A stretch of 64,000 bases of DNA from Eutypa lata (lineage: Eukaryota; Ascomycota; Sordariomycetes; Xylariales; Diatrypaceae). Position 1 is the stretch's first letter; the number at the start of each line of letters is the position of its first letter. Below are positions 34,801 to 46,057 of the stretch, piece by piece. Location: positions 62,001 to 126,000 of the forward strand of contig JAKULF010000015.1 of NCBI GenBank assembly GCA_022661535.1, given 5' to 3'. Position numbers and translations under genes: made by a program. The notes beneath the pieces are model-generated. The model was not told where the DNA came from and did no database searches. It worked only from the letters and a program-made list of their open reading frames with translations.

Positions 34801-37800
34801 GAGACTTGGTGGAGTCCTGGAGATCCGGGCCTACGACGTTGATAATGGAATCGAGGCACCGCGTGACAGCTGCCGTAGTAGAAAGTTCCAACTCCAGGCT
34901 CATAGATATCGGTGACGCCACTTCCGAGTGGTGCGTCTCTGAGAGGTAGAGTTGAGCTAGCATTCCTAAAGTACCAGACACGTATGGGCCGAATCCAAGT
35001 CCGGCCGCATCGGCCGCATTGGCTAGAGCCTCTAAGGCCCAGAAATGGACGGTAGGGTGGGGGTCATTGCAGAGCGACATCAAGATACCCGTAATAGTCT
35101 TGAGGTGATATGCCGCGCCCATGCCACCAACTTTGGCCTGGATAGCGCCAAGTGCCATAGCACACCCAGCCCGAGCGCTTGGTTCGCGATTAGCCACGAT
35201 GGTATCGATGAGGTACTTCATCTCATGATTAGTGAATGCGTTTCCGCAGGCGCTGCACAACCGTGCGATCGCTTCATAGCCAAGGCTGCGAACATATTGA
35301 TCCGGGTCTACGAGGAAGCTCCTCGTCATTTCCTGGAGAAGCTTTTCGACCGCCAAGTTGGTGACATCGCCAGGAGGTGACTGAGTCTCCTTGACAGCAA
35401 CTTTCAAAGTAGAGAACAACGCGCTCGAAACATTGACGTTGATCGCCGCTTTGCGACCAGGATCTCGCTGTAAAGGCCCTGCCGAAACGAAGTTCGTGAT
35501 TTGCTCCAAAACGCTCTCTTGGACTTTGGCGGGCGTGAGAGGGAAAACGAATGCGAATAGCTGAATTGCCATATTAACAACTTCGGTGGCTGGCGGGTCT
35601 GGTAGACTGGGGGAATGACCCGTATCACCCGCATAGATGACCGCAGCATCGTGCTCCAGCGAGGAGCATATAGGTGATAATAGAACATCATCGATGAGAC
35701 TATCGGGATCGCTTTCATCTTCTAGTACAGTATCTGCCGATTCTTCTTTCTGGCCAGGGAGCCCCCTGAATTTAAATCCGCGAACTAGCCCATTCACTCC
35801 AAACCCGGCGTTATCTCCGACTTCCCAGATAGTCTCAAAATTGCCGGCAGCGTTGGCAATGGATGCACTCAACGAATTAGGTGCGTAGTTCTCGGGATCC
35901 GCGAAAAGTGAGATCGCCAAGGTCAATAGGTTTGATTGTAGGAGGGCCTCGCTACCACCTGGTGGGCTCTGGTTGACAAGCTTAATGTAACACTGCAGAA
36001 CACGTCTCTGAGCCATCATGTCAAGATCTAGCAATTGCAAGGCAGGAGTCAACCTTTGCGATATGTCGTCCGTGGTTTTCTTGGAGGGCAACATTCTTAG
36101 GAATACAGATGTGTTCTGTAGCATGGTAGCAATACGCTTGGAAACATCTACTGTGAGCAAGCGACTGTTGAATTGTAAGAATGACAGAATACATCCCAGA
36201 GCGCACTCCTTGACATGAGTCAAGTAGGACACCTCGAGGATGCTGCGATGAGCAAAGTTGTCTTTGGCGAGAGGTTTGGGGGTCGCATTCTTCCAAAGAA
36301 TGAGCAGCTGCGAAAGATGGATTTTCACAAAACTAGGCCCCAAAGACATGAGACCACCAAGTAGGATCCAAGCAACCTGTACTTGTGTAGACGAGATGCG
36401 AAGTTCGGACTTCCCGCTAGACTTGAGTAAATCGGTCGCCATAGAGTACACTCGGTTATTGACGTCGAGAGAACCGTATAGAGGGCGCGACGGACTGGCA
36501 CTGAGGGTGGCGGCCAGGCCATGGGCAAATCCCACGCACCTTCTCGAAGAACTCTTCCCACTGCTGAGCAGAGACAATTCTCGGCTAAGACTGTTCATAC
36601 AGACAGACAAGCAAGGTAGGAGTTGCTGCGGACAGGCTAGGACGAAAGTCTTCATGCAATGGGAGGCATGGACCTGTACACTGTAACTTGGGTGCTGTAG
36701 TACTTGCAGAAGACCGTCTCGACAAGATTCGGCAAAGTTATTGGCTGCCGATCCAAGTGAGTTGACGAGAGAAGCAACAGCGCCGAGGGCTGCGATCAAG
36801 GTGTGCTTAGTCGGCTCAGGCCGTTCCTTTAACGCTTGGGGGTAGTTTTTGAACACATCATTAATGAGCATTTTAGCTGCGGCCATCTGACCTGATTCGC
36901 CTAGAATTCTCTTGCCAATGACAACCTGAAGGACGGTATCGACAATGCGCCTAGTGATGAGTAGTCTGTATCGGTTATTGGTGATATTTTGGTGGCCAAG
37001 GAGATCTATAGTCAAACTTTCCACAATTCTCAGATAGTTCCGTTCGACAAACCTCTCACCCAGCCGCTTCATCACCCGTCCATAGCATACCCCGAGGGCG
37101 GCTCTAGCCCTGTTCGTGGTGGACATGCGCACATATTGATTTGTCAGGGTACCGAGGATGTCATTAAGCGACAGGGCCAAATCTCGACCTTTTTTGCCGC
37201 CAGGTGCAGGGCTACCTGGACGTGATGGAATGTCGTCCTCGTCGTCGAGGTTTGCGCCAGGTTGAATAGAGGCCCGTTTGCTTGCTTTTGATTTGGCTTT
37301 TTTAGACTTGAGTATGGAACCACCAGCCAGCGCAGTCTCAGAGTGTGCTTTAACCATCATCTCAGCCAAACAGTCGGCGGCGGCATGTCGTACTTGAGGA
37401 GAACTCGAATCGATAGCTTTGAAAACGGCCGTCTTCAGGTTCTCGAAGTCGCCAGAATTCTCGAGAAACGGTGTGAATTTGACCAGAGATCGCAAACAAC
37501 GACATGCGCAGATGACAGTTAGCGACCCCTTATCAGCAGAGGCAGCATTTCGTCCCTGTTTCCAGATGTCCCTCGCAATGGTCTCGTCGAGACTTCCCTT
37601 TATCATACCGACAATCTTGGCCAGGGTGGTGAACACAGCGGCACGGAGCCCAGCGTGGGTTTGAGAGGACTTGAGGATCTTGACAAGCGCACTGCAGGCA
37701 AGATGGTGTAGAGGAATGGCGCTATCACCAGCAGCGGCATATACGTCCCCAAGACAGGTGATAGCAGCATGACGGGCGCGGATCTCCTGCTCAGTCTTAG

Positions 37801-38248
37801 ACTTCCCACTCGATATTATGCCAACTAGGTCATTGATGGTCTCGAATAGAAGCTTCCTGTCCCCCTTGGCGAACACATGGGCCAAGATCTTCCCGAGGTT
37901 ATTTCGTATGACTCGGCTCGGAGACGGGGATGGTAGGTTGATGACTTGAAAGACCTCCTTCTTGAGGTAGAACTGCTGAGATGTGCAGTCATCGCCGTCG
38001 AGCGCTTGGACATGTCTACTGAGGGTGGATACGAAGTTCAACAAGAATAAGTCTTGTTGTTCGGTGGGTAGCGACTGTAACTTGGTGACGTCGAGTTCGG
38101 GATGCGTTGTAGTAGAAGTGGGAGCTGCAACGGCTGGAACTACATTAGTGGTACTAGTATTAGCGCTTCGCGAAGGCGAAGCGGGATCTGGTGTTGCTGT
38201 TCCATTCTCATGAGGGTCTTCTCGGGACGGACGATTAGAGGACGACAT
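31817..38248 (-). CDS. LAA1: LAA1/HEATR5-type AP-1 accessory protein (HEAT repeats)
   Basis: Two exons on the minus strand, 38248-32474 and 32353-31817, joined across a 120-nt intron (donor GTAAGT after ...SDRM, acceptor CTCCAG), give 2103 aa. The start MSSSNRPSRED is the first ATG and is preceded by no other in frame. The protein is alpha-helical throughout, with HEAT-like repeats recurring at roughly 40-residue spacing. The N-terminal part (LPTEQQDLFLLNFVSTLSRH and onwards) matches the conserved start of HEATR5/Laa1 proteins. Length agrees with yeast Laa1, about 2000 aa. Laa1 binds the AP-1 clathrin adaptor and supports its recruitment to the trans-Golgi network and endosomes. The C-terminus is Gly-rich, then ends KMDFGG. 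It is divergently transcribed from the TACO1-like gene (591 bp between ATGs). Confidence 0.9.
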
Positions 38249-38839
38249 TGGGGACCTTGGAACGGGACTTGTATGTATATGTAAAGTACTATAGCTTGAA
38301 TACGTATAGGTAGTGGTTCTTAGACAAGATCTAGAGCTATAAACTTAGAATAGGTATATGTAGGTATGTAGGTACTAAGTAGGGGGGTGAAGGTTTCGAG
38401 GAGAATACACCTGAGGTAGTCATAGATTACGGTGTCATTATGGTGGGAAATTCAAACATGTAACTACCTAGAGGTAGGTGGGTATGTAGGAAAAACAATC
38501 AGGCGCAATGTTGAGCTTCCCCTTTTCCCCTATGGTTCTGTTGTGGTGATGGATATTTTGGTAATTTTGGACATGTTTCAGTCTCGGTCAGTCACAGAAA
38601 TGACAGGCATTCAATCCAATTCAATTCAATCAAAGTTCCGGATTGTGGCATACATTAATTGCATATGGGTACAATACCCACATAGAGGGGAGTCTCATTA
38701 CCCCACTATCAGATGCCTACCCTGCTATCCTTGGCCGAGCATGCCCATAGCTAGCTCTAGCTGTTGTACATACTCTAATACTGTAAACAACATTTATAAA
38801 TAAGTACCAAATAATGCAATAAAAGTATTGGACAATATA
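38249..38839. promoter_or_regulatory. Bidirectional promoter region
   Basis: The 591 bp between two divergent ATGs must hold both promoters. It contains TAGGTATGTAGGTAC-type repeats at 38340-38380 and 38460-38490, and a CAATTCAATTCAATC run at 38615-38630. No specific factor site can be assigned. Confidence 0.4.
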
Positions 38840-39921
38840 ATGGCACATCTCCTTGCTTTTTCTCGCTTCAGCGCATCAATACCGATACCAATACCACGAT
38901 CCTCAATATGCGCACAATGCCGCCGTTCCTTCACCTCTGGCGTAACGCGCTACAGCGGACACAACCGGTGGTCCAAGATCAGACATGAGAAGGGAGCAGC
39001 CGATCAAAAGAACGCAGTCAAGCGGGGGGCATTGGCGAAACATCTAACCTTGTCTTCGAAGCGTACATATTATACAGTCCTTTCAATTCGATTCCGTTGC
39101 TGACAAGCATGGTGCATGCATCTAGTCTACGGTCCGGACCCGAACCTGAACTCGCAACTAGCATCTGTCATAGCCGCCGCGAAGAAAGGTAACTCGATAC
39201 GAGCCCATTCCTTACCTGAGGGCGATTTCCATCGACTAACGGTCCTACTCCCTTCACAGCGGGCATGCCAAAAGCCAACATCGACGTAGCCATCGCCAGA
39301 GGCCAGGGCAAATCATCAACAGGCGAAGGTCTCGAGACCGCAACCCTCGAAGTGATGCTACCCCCACCAACCTCAGGCGCCCTCGTAATCGACATCGAAT
39401 CAGACAACAAGCAGCGGTCGCTCAAGCACCTACGCGTCATCGTCAAGAAGCACAGCGGAAACGTGACCCCCACGGCATTCCTATTCACGAGGCTCGGGCG
39501 CACCGTCCTCAGCCTCCAGAGACCTAGTGATAAGAAAGACGGTACAGCAGAAGAGGAAGAAGATTTCGATGCCATACTCATGCAAGCGCTAGACGCGGGC
39601 GCCGAGGACGTAGAGCAGGACGAGGACGGCAACGTGGTTCTCTGGACCCAGCCAAACACCATGCACCAGGTCGCGCAAGCGCTGACGGCCGCGCTCGGGG
39701 GCGACGCCGAAATCCTCAGCTCCGATATCATATACTCGCCTGCGGCCGACAACCTGGTCAGAGTCGACGATGCCGAGGCGGCGGCTAGCCTGGGCACTTT
39801 CCTGGCGGCCGTGCGCGAGTATCCGGATGTCCAGGCCGTGTACGCTAATCTCGAGAGGGGCGAGGTGTCTGAGGAGGTCTGGAAGGCAGTGGAGGAGAAT
39901 CTGGACTTACAGAAGACATAG
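38840..39921 (+). CDS. TACO1/YebC-family mitochondrial translation regulator
   Basis: Three exons, 38840-39062, 39126-39188 and 39260-39921, with introns of 63 and 71 nt, encode 315 aa. The N-terminus is basic and Ser/Arg-rich without acidic residues (MAHLLAFSRF...), as in a mitochondrial targeting peptide. The family signature GHNRWSKIRHEKGAAD follows at about residue 43, then KRGALAKHLT. The second exon restores the conserved LYGPDPNLNSQLASVI segment, and the third begins within AGMPKANID. Bacterial YebC relieves ribosome stalling, and human TACO1 is needed for translation of COX1. The length suits the family. It lies tail to tail with PET100, 416 bp apart. Confidence 0.93.
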
Positions 39922-40337
39922 ACATACGTATGTATGTACCTATGTATGTACGCAGCCCGTGGGCCTCGATGTATATTGTACATTATAGACAAAGATATAG
40001 ACATAGAACTTTGGAAACCTGAAGGAAGGCGGCCTCCATCGCGGTGGCATGATTGTTTGAGTAGAGGATGCGGTTCGGGATGAAATTTATAGTACAGTAG
40101 TAGACGTATTGTAGATCCCTCAAGTCTCCCGCCCCTCCCCCCAGTCCATCATTTTTATTGCTCCGAAACGCCGCATCATGCAATTGTACACCTAAGTGTA
40201 CTTAGTAGTGATGTTCCTATACCCCATGCGCAAGTCGATATGAAGTGATATCCGGCAACCCGAGAGCCGACTAACAATTCTTCAATTTTTTATTATTATT
40301 TTCCTTTCCAATTCCCACAGCAGTTCAAAGTCCATTC

Positions 40338-40779
40338 TCAATGCGCATCCCCTTCGTTACTATCACCCGCCGGCGGCGCCTGTCTAGCCTCGTGCTCTAG
40401 CCTCTTCTCCCTCAGATACAACCTCCGAGTGCGCAGTCTCTGTAGCTCCGCGTGGATCTCGTCCCTGTCGATGGGCACCTTGTTCGCCTGCTCGGGCTTG
40501 GGCCAGAAATCAGGCACGGCGAAACGCGAGTCGAGGTTCGTTCCGAAGTAGTACATGATGCCGATCGGGAACATGACGTACATGCCGAACTGCAGCTGTT
40601 AGCTTGTCTGTTCAACTAGAGGTAGCAACTAGAGGTAGGGTGTGGAAATATGCAGCTATATCCAGTTGTGAGAGGGATGGAGGAGGGGTGGGTGGGAGGA
40701 AGAGCCCAAGAAATGTTTTTGATGTATTGTATTGGTGGTGGTACAATACCTTAAAGACTTCAAGATTGAGCCCTCCCAT
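40338..40779 (-). CDS. PET100: PET100, cytochrome c oxidase assembly factor
   Basis: Two exons on the minus strand: 40779-40750 (MGGLNLEVFK) and 40589-40338, separated by a 160-nt intron with donor GTATTG and acceptor CTGCAG, encode 93 aa. The reading MGGLNLEVFK|FGMYVMFPIGIMYYFGTNLD matches the hallmark N-terminus of Pet100, including its single membrane segment (MYVMFPIGIMYYFG). It is followed by VPDFWPKPEQ and a charged helix rich in R/E/L. Pet100 sits in the inner mitochondrial membrane and acts at a late step of cytochrome c oxidase assembly. A 10-codon first exon is easy to miss in automatic annotation. Confidence 0.93.
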
Positions 40780-41592
40780 CTTCGTATTTTCGAAGGCGAC
40801 CAACTGGGTAGGTATCAATTGTTTCAATTCCGTAGTTTTGTTGCGACACCGTGGTAGCAGTGGTTCGAGATTTGAATGGTGAGCTCATCATTGCTGACTT
40901 TCTTTCGATTGAAGATGCATAATTTAATAGCTTGTGATTGGCTGATGGTAAATGATTGACGCCCCACTGAAGATTCAGCCCCCAACTTTGTTATAGCGAG
41001 GAGCTACACTAATTCCTCTACAGCGCTATATTACATACCTACCTAGTAGCTCTAGGTACCTAGTAGATATCGCCATTATTCAGGTTTCTCAGGTGAACGG
41101 TCAGCTTCGGTAGATCCTCAGTGTTACAATTCATCGAATACAGTCAGATACTACAGTTGTCTACCTAAGCAGGTACCTAGAGAGTTAAGTGTTAGGACTC
41201 TGTGTAATACCATCAAGTCTGCAAACACTCACTTAAGTTACATAATACTGGACTTAGCTAGTTGTTCTCATACCTGCATCGTAAGCTCATATATGATTTA
41301 TTTCTCTTCATTTGTTTCACATTTCTCTATATTCATTGTTATTACTATTCTCACTATGATACAATCATCTCATTTAACATCAATACTTCTTTACGTTCTG
41401 GTGCTTATGTCCTGAGGGGGGACTTTTTTTTATGTCTCACTCCCGTACTCAATGCGCCCCATCGATTTTTAAAAGGGGTATTCCCGCCAGCCTTGCGCTT
41501 TTCTCACTATTTAATCTGCCTTTTGAATTTAGAACAAGAGAAGGAATAATAGCGCAAAGCATAATCCACAGTCAATTGCAATTGTGATTATA
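40780..41592. promoter_or_regulatory. Intergenic region between PET100 and the HET gene
   Basis: Divergent promoters for the two flanking genes. It contains TACCTACCTAGTAGC...TAGGTACCTAGTAG words at 41035-41070. A 95-codon frame at 41262-41549 (+) is hydrophobic and low-complexity; I judge it to be leader sequence rather than a gene. Confidence 0.4.
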
Positions 41593-43529
41593 ATGCGACT
41601 CGTAAACACCGCGACGCTAGGGCTGTCCGAGTTTTCCACAGCCAATGTCCCGTCATATGCCATATTAAGCCATCTTTGGGTGGAGGGACAGGAGGTCAGC
41701 TTTCAGGACTTCACCGCCGACTTAACTCCTCCCACCACCACGAAATCAGGCTACCACAAAATTCAGAAGGCCTGTGAGATAGCCCTGAAGGATGGCATCG
41801 AGTGGATTTGGATCGACACCAACTGCATTGACAAGGCCAGCTCGGCCGAGTTGACCGAGGCAATCAACTCCATGTACAACTGGTACAGAGGCGCCGAGCT
41901 TTGTTATGCTTACTTGCACGATGTCCCTGAACTGGATACGGCACAAAAAGACCCCTTGCGCCTCTTCCGCCAAAGCGGGTGGTTCCATCGGGGATGGACA
42001 CTACAGGAGCTTATTGGGCCCCGTCAGATGGTCTTCTATTCGCAGACGTGGACTAAGATTGGAGGTCGCTCTCAATCTCTCGCTGAAGAGATATCTTCGG
42101 TAACAGGTATAGAAGTACCGGTACTGCAGGGTCTCACAGACCTACACGAGGTCAGCATCGCTAAGAAAATGTCTTGGGCCGCAACCCGACAGACTAGTCG
42201 GATCGAAGATGTGGCATACTGTCTGCTTGGGCTCTTCGATGTCAACATGCCCTTGCTATACGGCGAGGGTTCAAAAGCCTTCATCCGCCTCCAAGAAGAA
42301 ATCATCAGGACTTCAAACGATCACACCATATTCTGCTGGACTCGGAATGCAAGTGTGGCGCCGGAGTGGACGAGCATGCTTGCCCCTTCCCCAGCCGCCT
42401 TTTCCAAGTCCAGCGATTATCTCCCCATAGATGCATGGGAATCTCCAATGCCGTATTCGATGACGAACTTGGGATTATCGATCTACTTGCCTGTCATATA
42501 CACTTTAACACAACTGCTCGTGGTTCTCGATGTTAGACATTCACACCATAGTCCCGACATGCGAGCCTCTATTGCCATGCAGCGGACAAATCCAAGGAGG
42601 ACCGGCTCCAACATACTAGATCGTAGTCGCTATCTGGAAAGTCCAATAATGTTGTCGAAAGAGGCAACCGACACGAGAGAGCGATATAATCTACTCATTC
42701 GGTCCAGGTACATCCCTCCGCCGAATACTCAGTATGGTATGAAAATCTCAGTCAAACCTCGCTCCTTGTTTCTACACAGATTCTTACTCTAGACATTATA
42801 GTAGCTCCATCAATAATGTTCAAGTATGCGGTCCTCCTGTCAGTAGATCCTAGCGCCACGAAACTACTCTCCACCAGTAGGCATGGTACACCACTTGGGT
42901 CTATAGGGTACGACATCGAAACCCATCCTGCAGGAATATTCGACCCCAACACAGCCATGCTGAAGCTTCCCGCTTTCGAGGGCGGAACCTCCTTCCTCAC
43001 GTCCGGTCTGATGCGAATATCGTTTAAATCGCCGCAAGACAAGGATTTCTATCTTTTCTTCGCCGTCATACTGACGCTGGGCGGTAAGGAGGTATGGCAC
43101 TGCAGCGTCCACTTCGTCGAAGAATACAACGTGCAGCTTGCTCTCGAGGATAGCATCGGCGACGGAGATCTGCCCCCGGAGATCTTGTTGGTCCATCAGT
43201 GCTTGCGGAGCGAGGCTTGGGATAATCATAATATGAAGTTGACAGCCCGAAGTTCAGACGAGTCGCTCTTTGTGTCCATTGGAGGCCGTTGGCGGAGCCA
43301 ACCTGGTGTCAACATCCGAATAGCGGCCATCTCTGCGAAGAGTGATCCGCCCCTCCCGGTCCCTCTGCAGGGTATTGAGAGCAACGGTACTTCGGTAGAG
43401 GAGGATACTGATTACCGGAAGGACAGCGAAGAGGATGAAGACGAAGATTGGGACTTCGAGGAAGATGGCGAAGATCAAATGGTGTTCTCGCAGCTTACCA
43501 AGGCTTCTACTATGTCTTCGAGTTGCTAG
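41593..43529 (+). CDS. HET-domain (heterokaryon incompatibility) protein
   Basis: Two exons, 41593-42736 and 42793-43529. The 56-nt intron (GTATGA...CTCTAG) removes an in-frame stop and joins NTQY|DIIVAPS. The product has 626 aa. The start MRLVNTATLGL matches the usual beginning of HET proteins (MRLLNT). Residues about 20-165 form the HET domain: YAILSHLWVEGQEVSFQDF, then IEWIWIDTNCIDK, then the SMYNWYRGAELCYAYL block. WFHRGWTLQELIGP, the DVAYCLLGLFDVNMPLLYGEG block and PYSMTNLGLSI follow, all typical of HET-E/HET-D-like proteins. The C-terminus is strongly acidic (EEDEDEDWDFEED). HET domains trigger programmed cell death after non-self fusion in many fungi. No NACHT or WD repeats follow. The helicase derivative begins within about 20-50 bp of its stop. 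Confidence 0.9.
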
Positions 43530-43753
43530 ATTATCAACTTATCCTGTAATCCGAATAATCACAGGGCTGTATTGTTTATAATGGAATAATCGCCCATTAT
43601 TATATTGTAACATGGTATTGAATATTTTATTACCACGCAGATCTGAAGCTATTCTTCAATCCCTTGCCAAAGCTGAACTGTCCGCTTGGCAAATATCATG
43701 TAGCTATCTGTGTCAATAATGACAAACCACTACAGAGAACCAATCACATGTAA

Positions 43754-43891
43754 CATGCGATATACCATTTACCATCTAGCCGTAACCGAAGAATCTGCCC
43801 GTTTCCATCAATCAATCGCATGTAGAATGCAAAAACCGTTTACCAAGTAGCTATAACCGAAGAATCTGTCCGTTTCCATCAAGTAGCGTGG
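43754..43891 (+). repeat. Subterminal repeats of the helicase family (2 units)
   Basis: Two units share ACC(A/G)TTTACCA...TAGC(C/T)(A/G)TAACCGAAGAATCTG(C/T)CCGTTTCCATCAA, about 70 bp apart. Nearly the same units occur three times at 60789-60980 in the same strand orientation. The segment GAACCAATCACATGTAACATGCGA (43738-43761) also matches 60915-60939. Repeats of this kind in subterminal DNA often bind transposition proteins; that role is inference. Confidence 0.65.
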
Positions 43892-44126
43892 AGCATGCAA
43901 TATCATCTACCGTCTGCCATTGCTTCTCCGAGGCATCGTCTTGCTCAAGAGGTTCTTCCTCTTCCTCTTCCTCTTCCTCTGCGCTTAAATGATCGGGGTT
44001 CGTAGCCGGATGATCCTCTTTCCACTGCTCGTATGCTGCCAAGGTCAACGCGTTTTCACGTTCAATGTTCGGTGCACGAGACTCGAGTTGACCGGCTATA
44101 TGGGCTCTGATCCGTTCCATTTCCAA
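43851..44126 (-). pseudogene. Acidic open frame in the derivative's 3' part
   Basis: An open minus-strand frame of 91 codons (MEMERIRAHIAGQ...) with a nine-residue Glu run encoded by a TTCCTC microsatellite at about 43950-43978. No counterpart was found in the complete helicase gene at 56-60 kb or in the zinc-knuckle member. It overlaps one of the subterminal repeats at its stop. It may be a chance frame or an exon of a second gene once carried by the element. Confidence 0.3.
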
Positions 44127-44247
44127 CTCACGGTCAGGATATCACATCAGAAATGCCCTTATATTTGCTCTGCTAAAGCTCCAAGGAAGAAAGGGAGGAA
44201 AAGAGCAGCCTAGGGCTCTGGGGGGTGCTCTTACCCTTATATAGGGT

Positions 44248-44268
44248 GTGGTGGAGCCACTCCACCAC
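44248..44268. other. Perfect hairpin
   Basis: GTGGTGGAG and CTCCACCAC form a 9-bp perfect stem round a CCA loop, in a G/C-rich setting between two relic frames of the derivative. It could be a transcription or replication landmark of the element, or chance. Confidence 0.4.
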
Positions 44269-44384
44269 CTAAACCAGGGGTCTGCTATTTTAACACAGGA
44301 CTGGATTTTCTGTGTTTGAGGATCTCGCCCAACGCAACGAAGGTGACCTCAATATCGAGGCTGCGCATCCAAGGTACCCCCGAG

Positions 44385-45170
44385 CTAACAACGTTCCACT
44401 TTTGGTGGTGTAGTGGTACAGTCCTTGCATTTTGTACCGTCACAAGTTTTACCTTCAAGGTGGAAACGGAACGATGTCTTATCGATGAGAAGACCTGGTG
44501 TTTTCGTACCGGCGTACATAGATTCGGTTGGCCATCTCAAGATAATCGACGGGAGGTGCAGGCTCAGCGGGTAGAGGTGAAAGAACCTGGGACCGTGCAG
44601 GCGCGACACTTGGAGCATCGTCTACCTTATATCCCTTGTACTTGGAACCTGCCGCCGAAGCGCTCACATGGACGATGTTGGACTCGGATATGGTAGTGTC
44701 CTTGATGGCGGTGGCTTCGCTAAATTCCATGAGTTCACGAGCCGTTCGAACCAGACTACGTTGGCTAGGCAACTTCTTCACATTCGCTTTACGGCCCTTG
44801 TCTTCCTTTCTTGGTGCAACGTTCTTGAGCATCTTGGTATAGCTATCCTCTCCAATCTGGGGCAATGTAGGACCAGCCGCTACGGTGGGGATAGCCTTTT
44901 TGGCTGAAAAGCACCGGCGAACGTGATATACTTTTCCACAAACAAAGCATTAACCTTGCGGCATCGTTAGGTTCGGCCCTAAAATGTATTGCAAAAAACG
45001 CACGAATCCCACTGCTGTGCCTGGTATTGAACAACCGACCTTCGGGACTGGGCGATTTCTTAGAAGTCACGAACAAACTTGTTCTTTAAGGAAGTGCCAC
45101 GAGCAAGACGACTAGACAGGATGACAAATTCCATCATTCGTTCGGACTCAGAAGTTGCCCTCGACAATCC
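44385..45170 (-). pseudogene. Helicase C-terminal part in the derivative, with long tail
   Basis: From about 45150 to 44865 the minus strand carries the end of the helicase domain and a zinc-knuckle half (C-x2-C-G-x2-YHVRRC), interrupted by stops. An open frame continues from 44865 as MPQIGEDSYTKMLK, matching the PNIGEDSYTKFLK end of the complete gene, and then extends about 110 codons beyond it. A frameshift near 44520 leads into a last frame ending FHLEGKTCDGTKCKDCTTTPP...C at 44385. The complete copy stops 3 residues after SYTKFLK, so the derivative shows that the ancestral protein had a longer tail. Confidence 0.6.
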
Positions 45171-45302
45171 CGTGTTTCTCCTCAGGAAACGCAGAAAGAT
45201 CAGGCAAGGTACCAAGCGGGAGCTCTGGGATCTTGATCTTCCCAGACTGGTCATCGCCTTTAGGCTCAGGTTCTGCAGGCGCTGGATCTCCATGTTCATA
45301 GT

Positions 45303-45846
45303 CCTGCAGTATTGGGAGTTAGCAATCTCTTCACGTATATCCTAGCGAGGTCCGGAAGTTATTCGGGAGCAAAGGCCCCCGAACATAGTCCTTGCAGCAA
45401 CTTGAAGTACAGGGGATAGGAAAGGGAAGAAAATAACTACAAGAATTACTTACTTCAGGCACGGGCTCTTCGGTTAGAGAATCTTGAGGATCAGGAGCCC
45501 CATGCTCGGGGCCTTGAAGCGCGGGCTCTCCATTGGATGGCTGCGAGTTGAGATTCGGACGATTGGAAGGTCCCATACCCATAAAACCACCTCTTTTGCG
45601 AACCTTATTTCCGGATACCCGGACATTGTGAACTGCCCAGACGCGTTTCTGGATTGCCGGAAACCCACATGACCGATGGTCAGGCCTCGGTGATGAGGTC
45701 CTGGACCGCGGACACCATGATAGGCTAGGGTAAGTGTAGGGCAAGTAAGGTAAATAATGACCTTGAGGGTGTGAAGGGTATTGGATATGATGATGGTGAT
45801 GATTGAGAAACGGTTTGGTAGGTAAATCAATGATTGTAGAGTGCAC
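45303..45846 (-). pseudogene. Helicase 5' exon and start of exon 2 in the derivative
   Basis: Minus-strand exon 1 ends at 45454 with a GTAAGT donor after ...EEPVPE, and exon 2 begins at 45303 after CTGCAG with DYEHGDPAPAEPEPKGDD. This matches the complete gene, in which ...WPPPE is followed by an intron and NDEHEDPAD...GDDKPEKIKIPELV. The ATG equivalent to the start of the complete gene is at 45533 (ATGGAGAGCCC), but an indel puts it out of frame with the downstream exon. A longer in-frame open stretch continues upstream to 45846. The leader sequence is also conserved (see 55620-55932). Confidence 0.6.
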
Positions 45847-46057
45847 AATTGATGGAAACCGCCCTCAGTAGGTTGCGGTGTGAAAAGAAGAGGATGGAAA
45901 CTTTTCAGGTCTACTACAGCAGATTGAAAAGTGTGTGGGGGGATGGGTGAAAAGGTGTAGGAAAAGAATTGATTGAAAACCTTTTGTTGTGCAAGACTCG
46001 ACTGCCTAATTTAACGTACATACAGAGAGTCTGTACATACCATTATGTATATCATCC
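45690..46057 (-). promoter_or_regulatory. Conserved 5' noncoding block of the derivative
   Basis: The reverse complement aligns with 55620-55932 almost without a gap. Shared words include ATTAGGCAGTCG, ACTTTTCAATCTGC, CCTGAAAAGTTTCCA, CGGTTTCCATCAATTGTG and CTTACTTGCCCT. At the outer edge lies GTACAGACTCTCTGTATGTAC, a near-perfect inverted repeat (46034-46054), beyond which similarity fades. Confidence 0.65.

Larger units (their letters stand above)
43550..46057 (-). mobile_element. Internally deleted derivative of the helicase family
   Basis: On the minus strand the block reads, in order: noncoding leader (46057-45690) matching 55620-55932; exon 1 and intron; the first ~50 codons of exon 2; then, at about 45150, a jump to sequence matching the last ~120 codons of the complete helicase (SER...EFVILSSRLARGTSLKNKFVRDF, then CGKVYHVRRC and IGEDSYTK); then a C-terminal tail that the complete copy lacks; and 3' repeats (43754-43891). 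About 3.6 kb of helicase core, including every ATPase motif except the end of motif VI, is missing. Frameshifts and stops occur in the remaining coding parts. A structure that keeps both ends and loses the middle is typical of non-autonomous transposons. Confidence 0.7.

Noticed and set aside
32375..38248. Many long frames on the plus strand of the LAA1-like gene
   Set aside because: They are shadows of a 5.8-kb coding exon; none has splice-linked partners or domain motifs.
39168..40004. Long minus-strand frame opposite TACO1
   Set aside because: It lies antisense to a conserved gene, is Ser/Arg-biased and has no known domain.
42737..42792. Stop codon splitting the HET gene into two genes
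   Set aside because: A GT-AG intron of 56 nt removes it and restores one continuous frame with matching phase.
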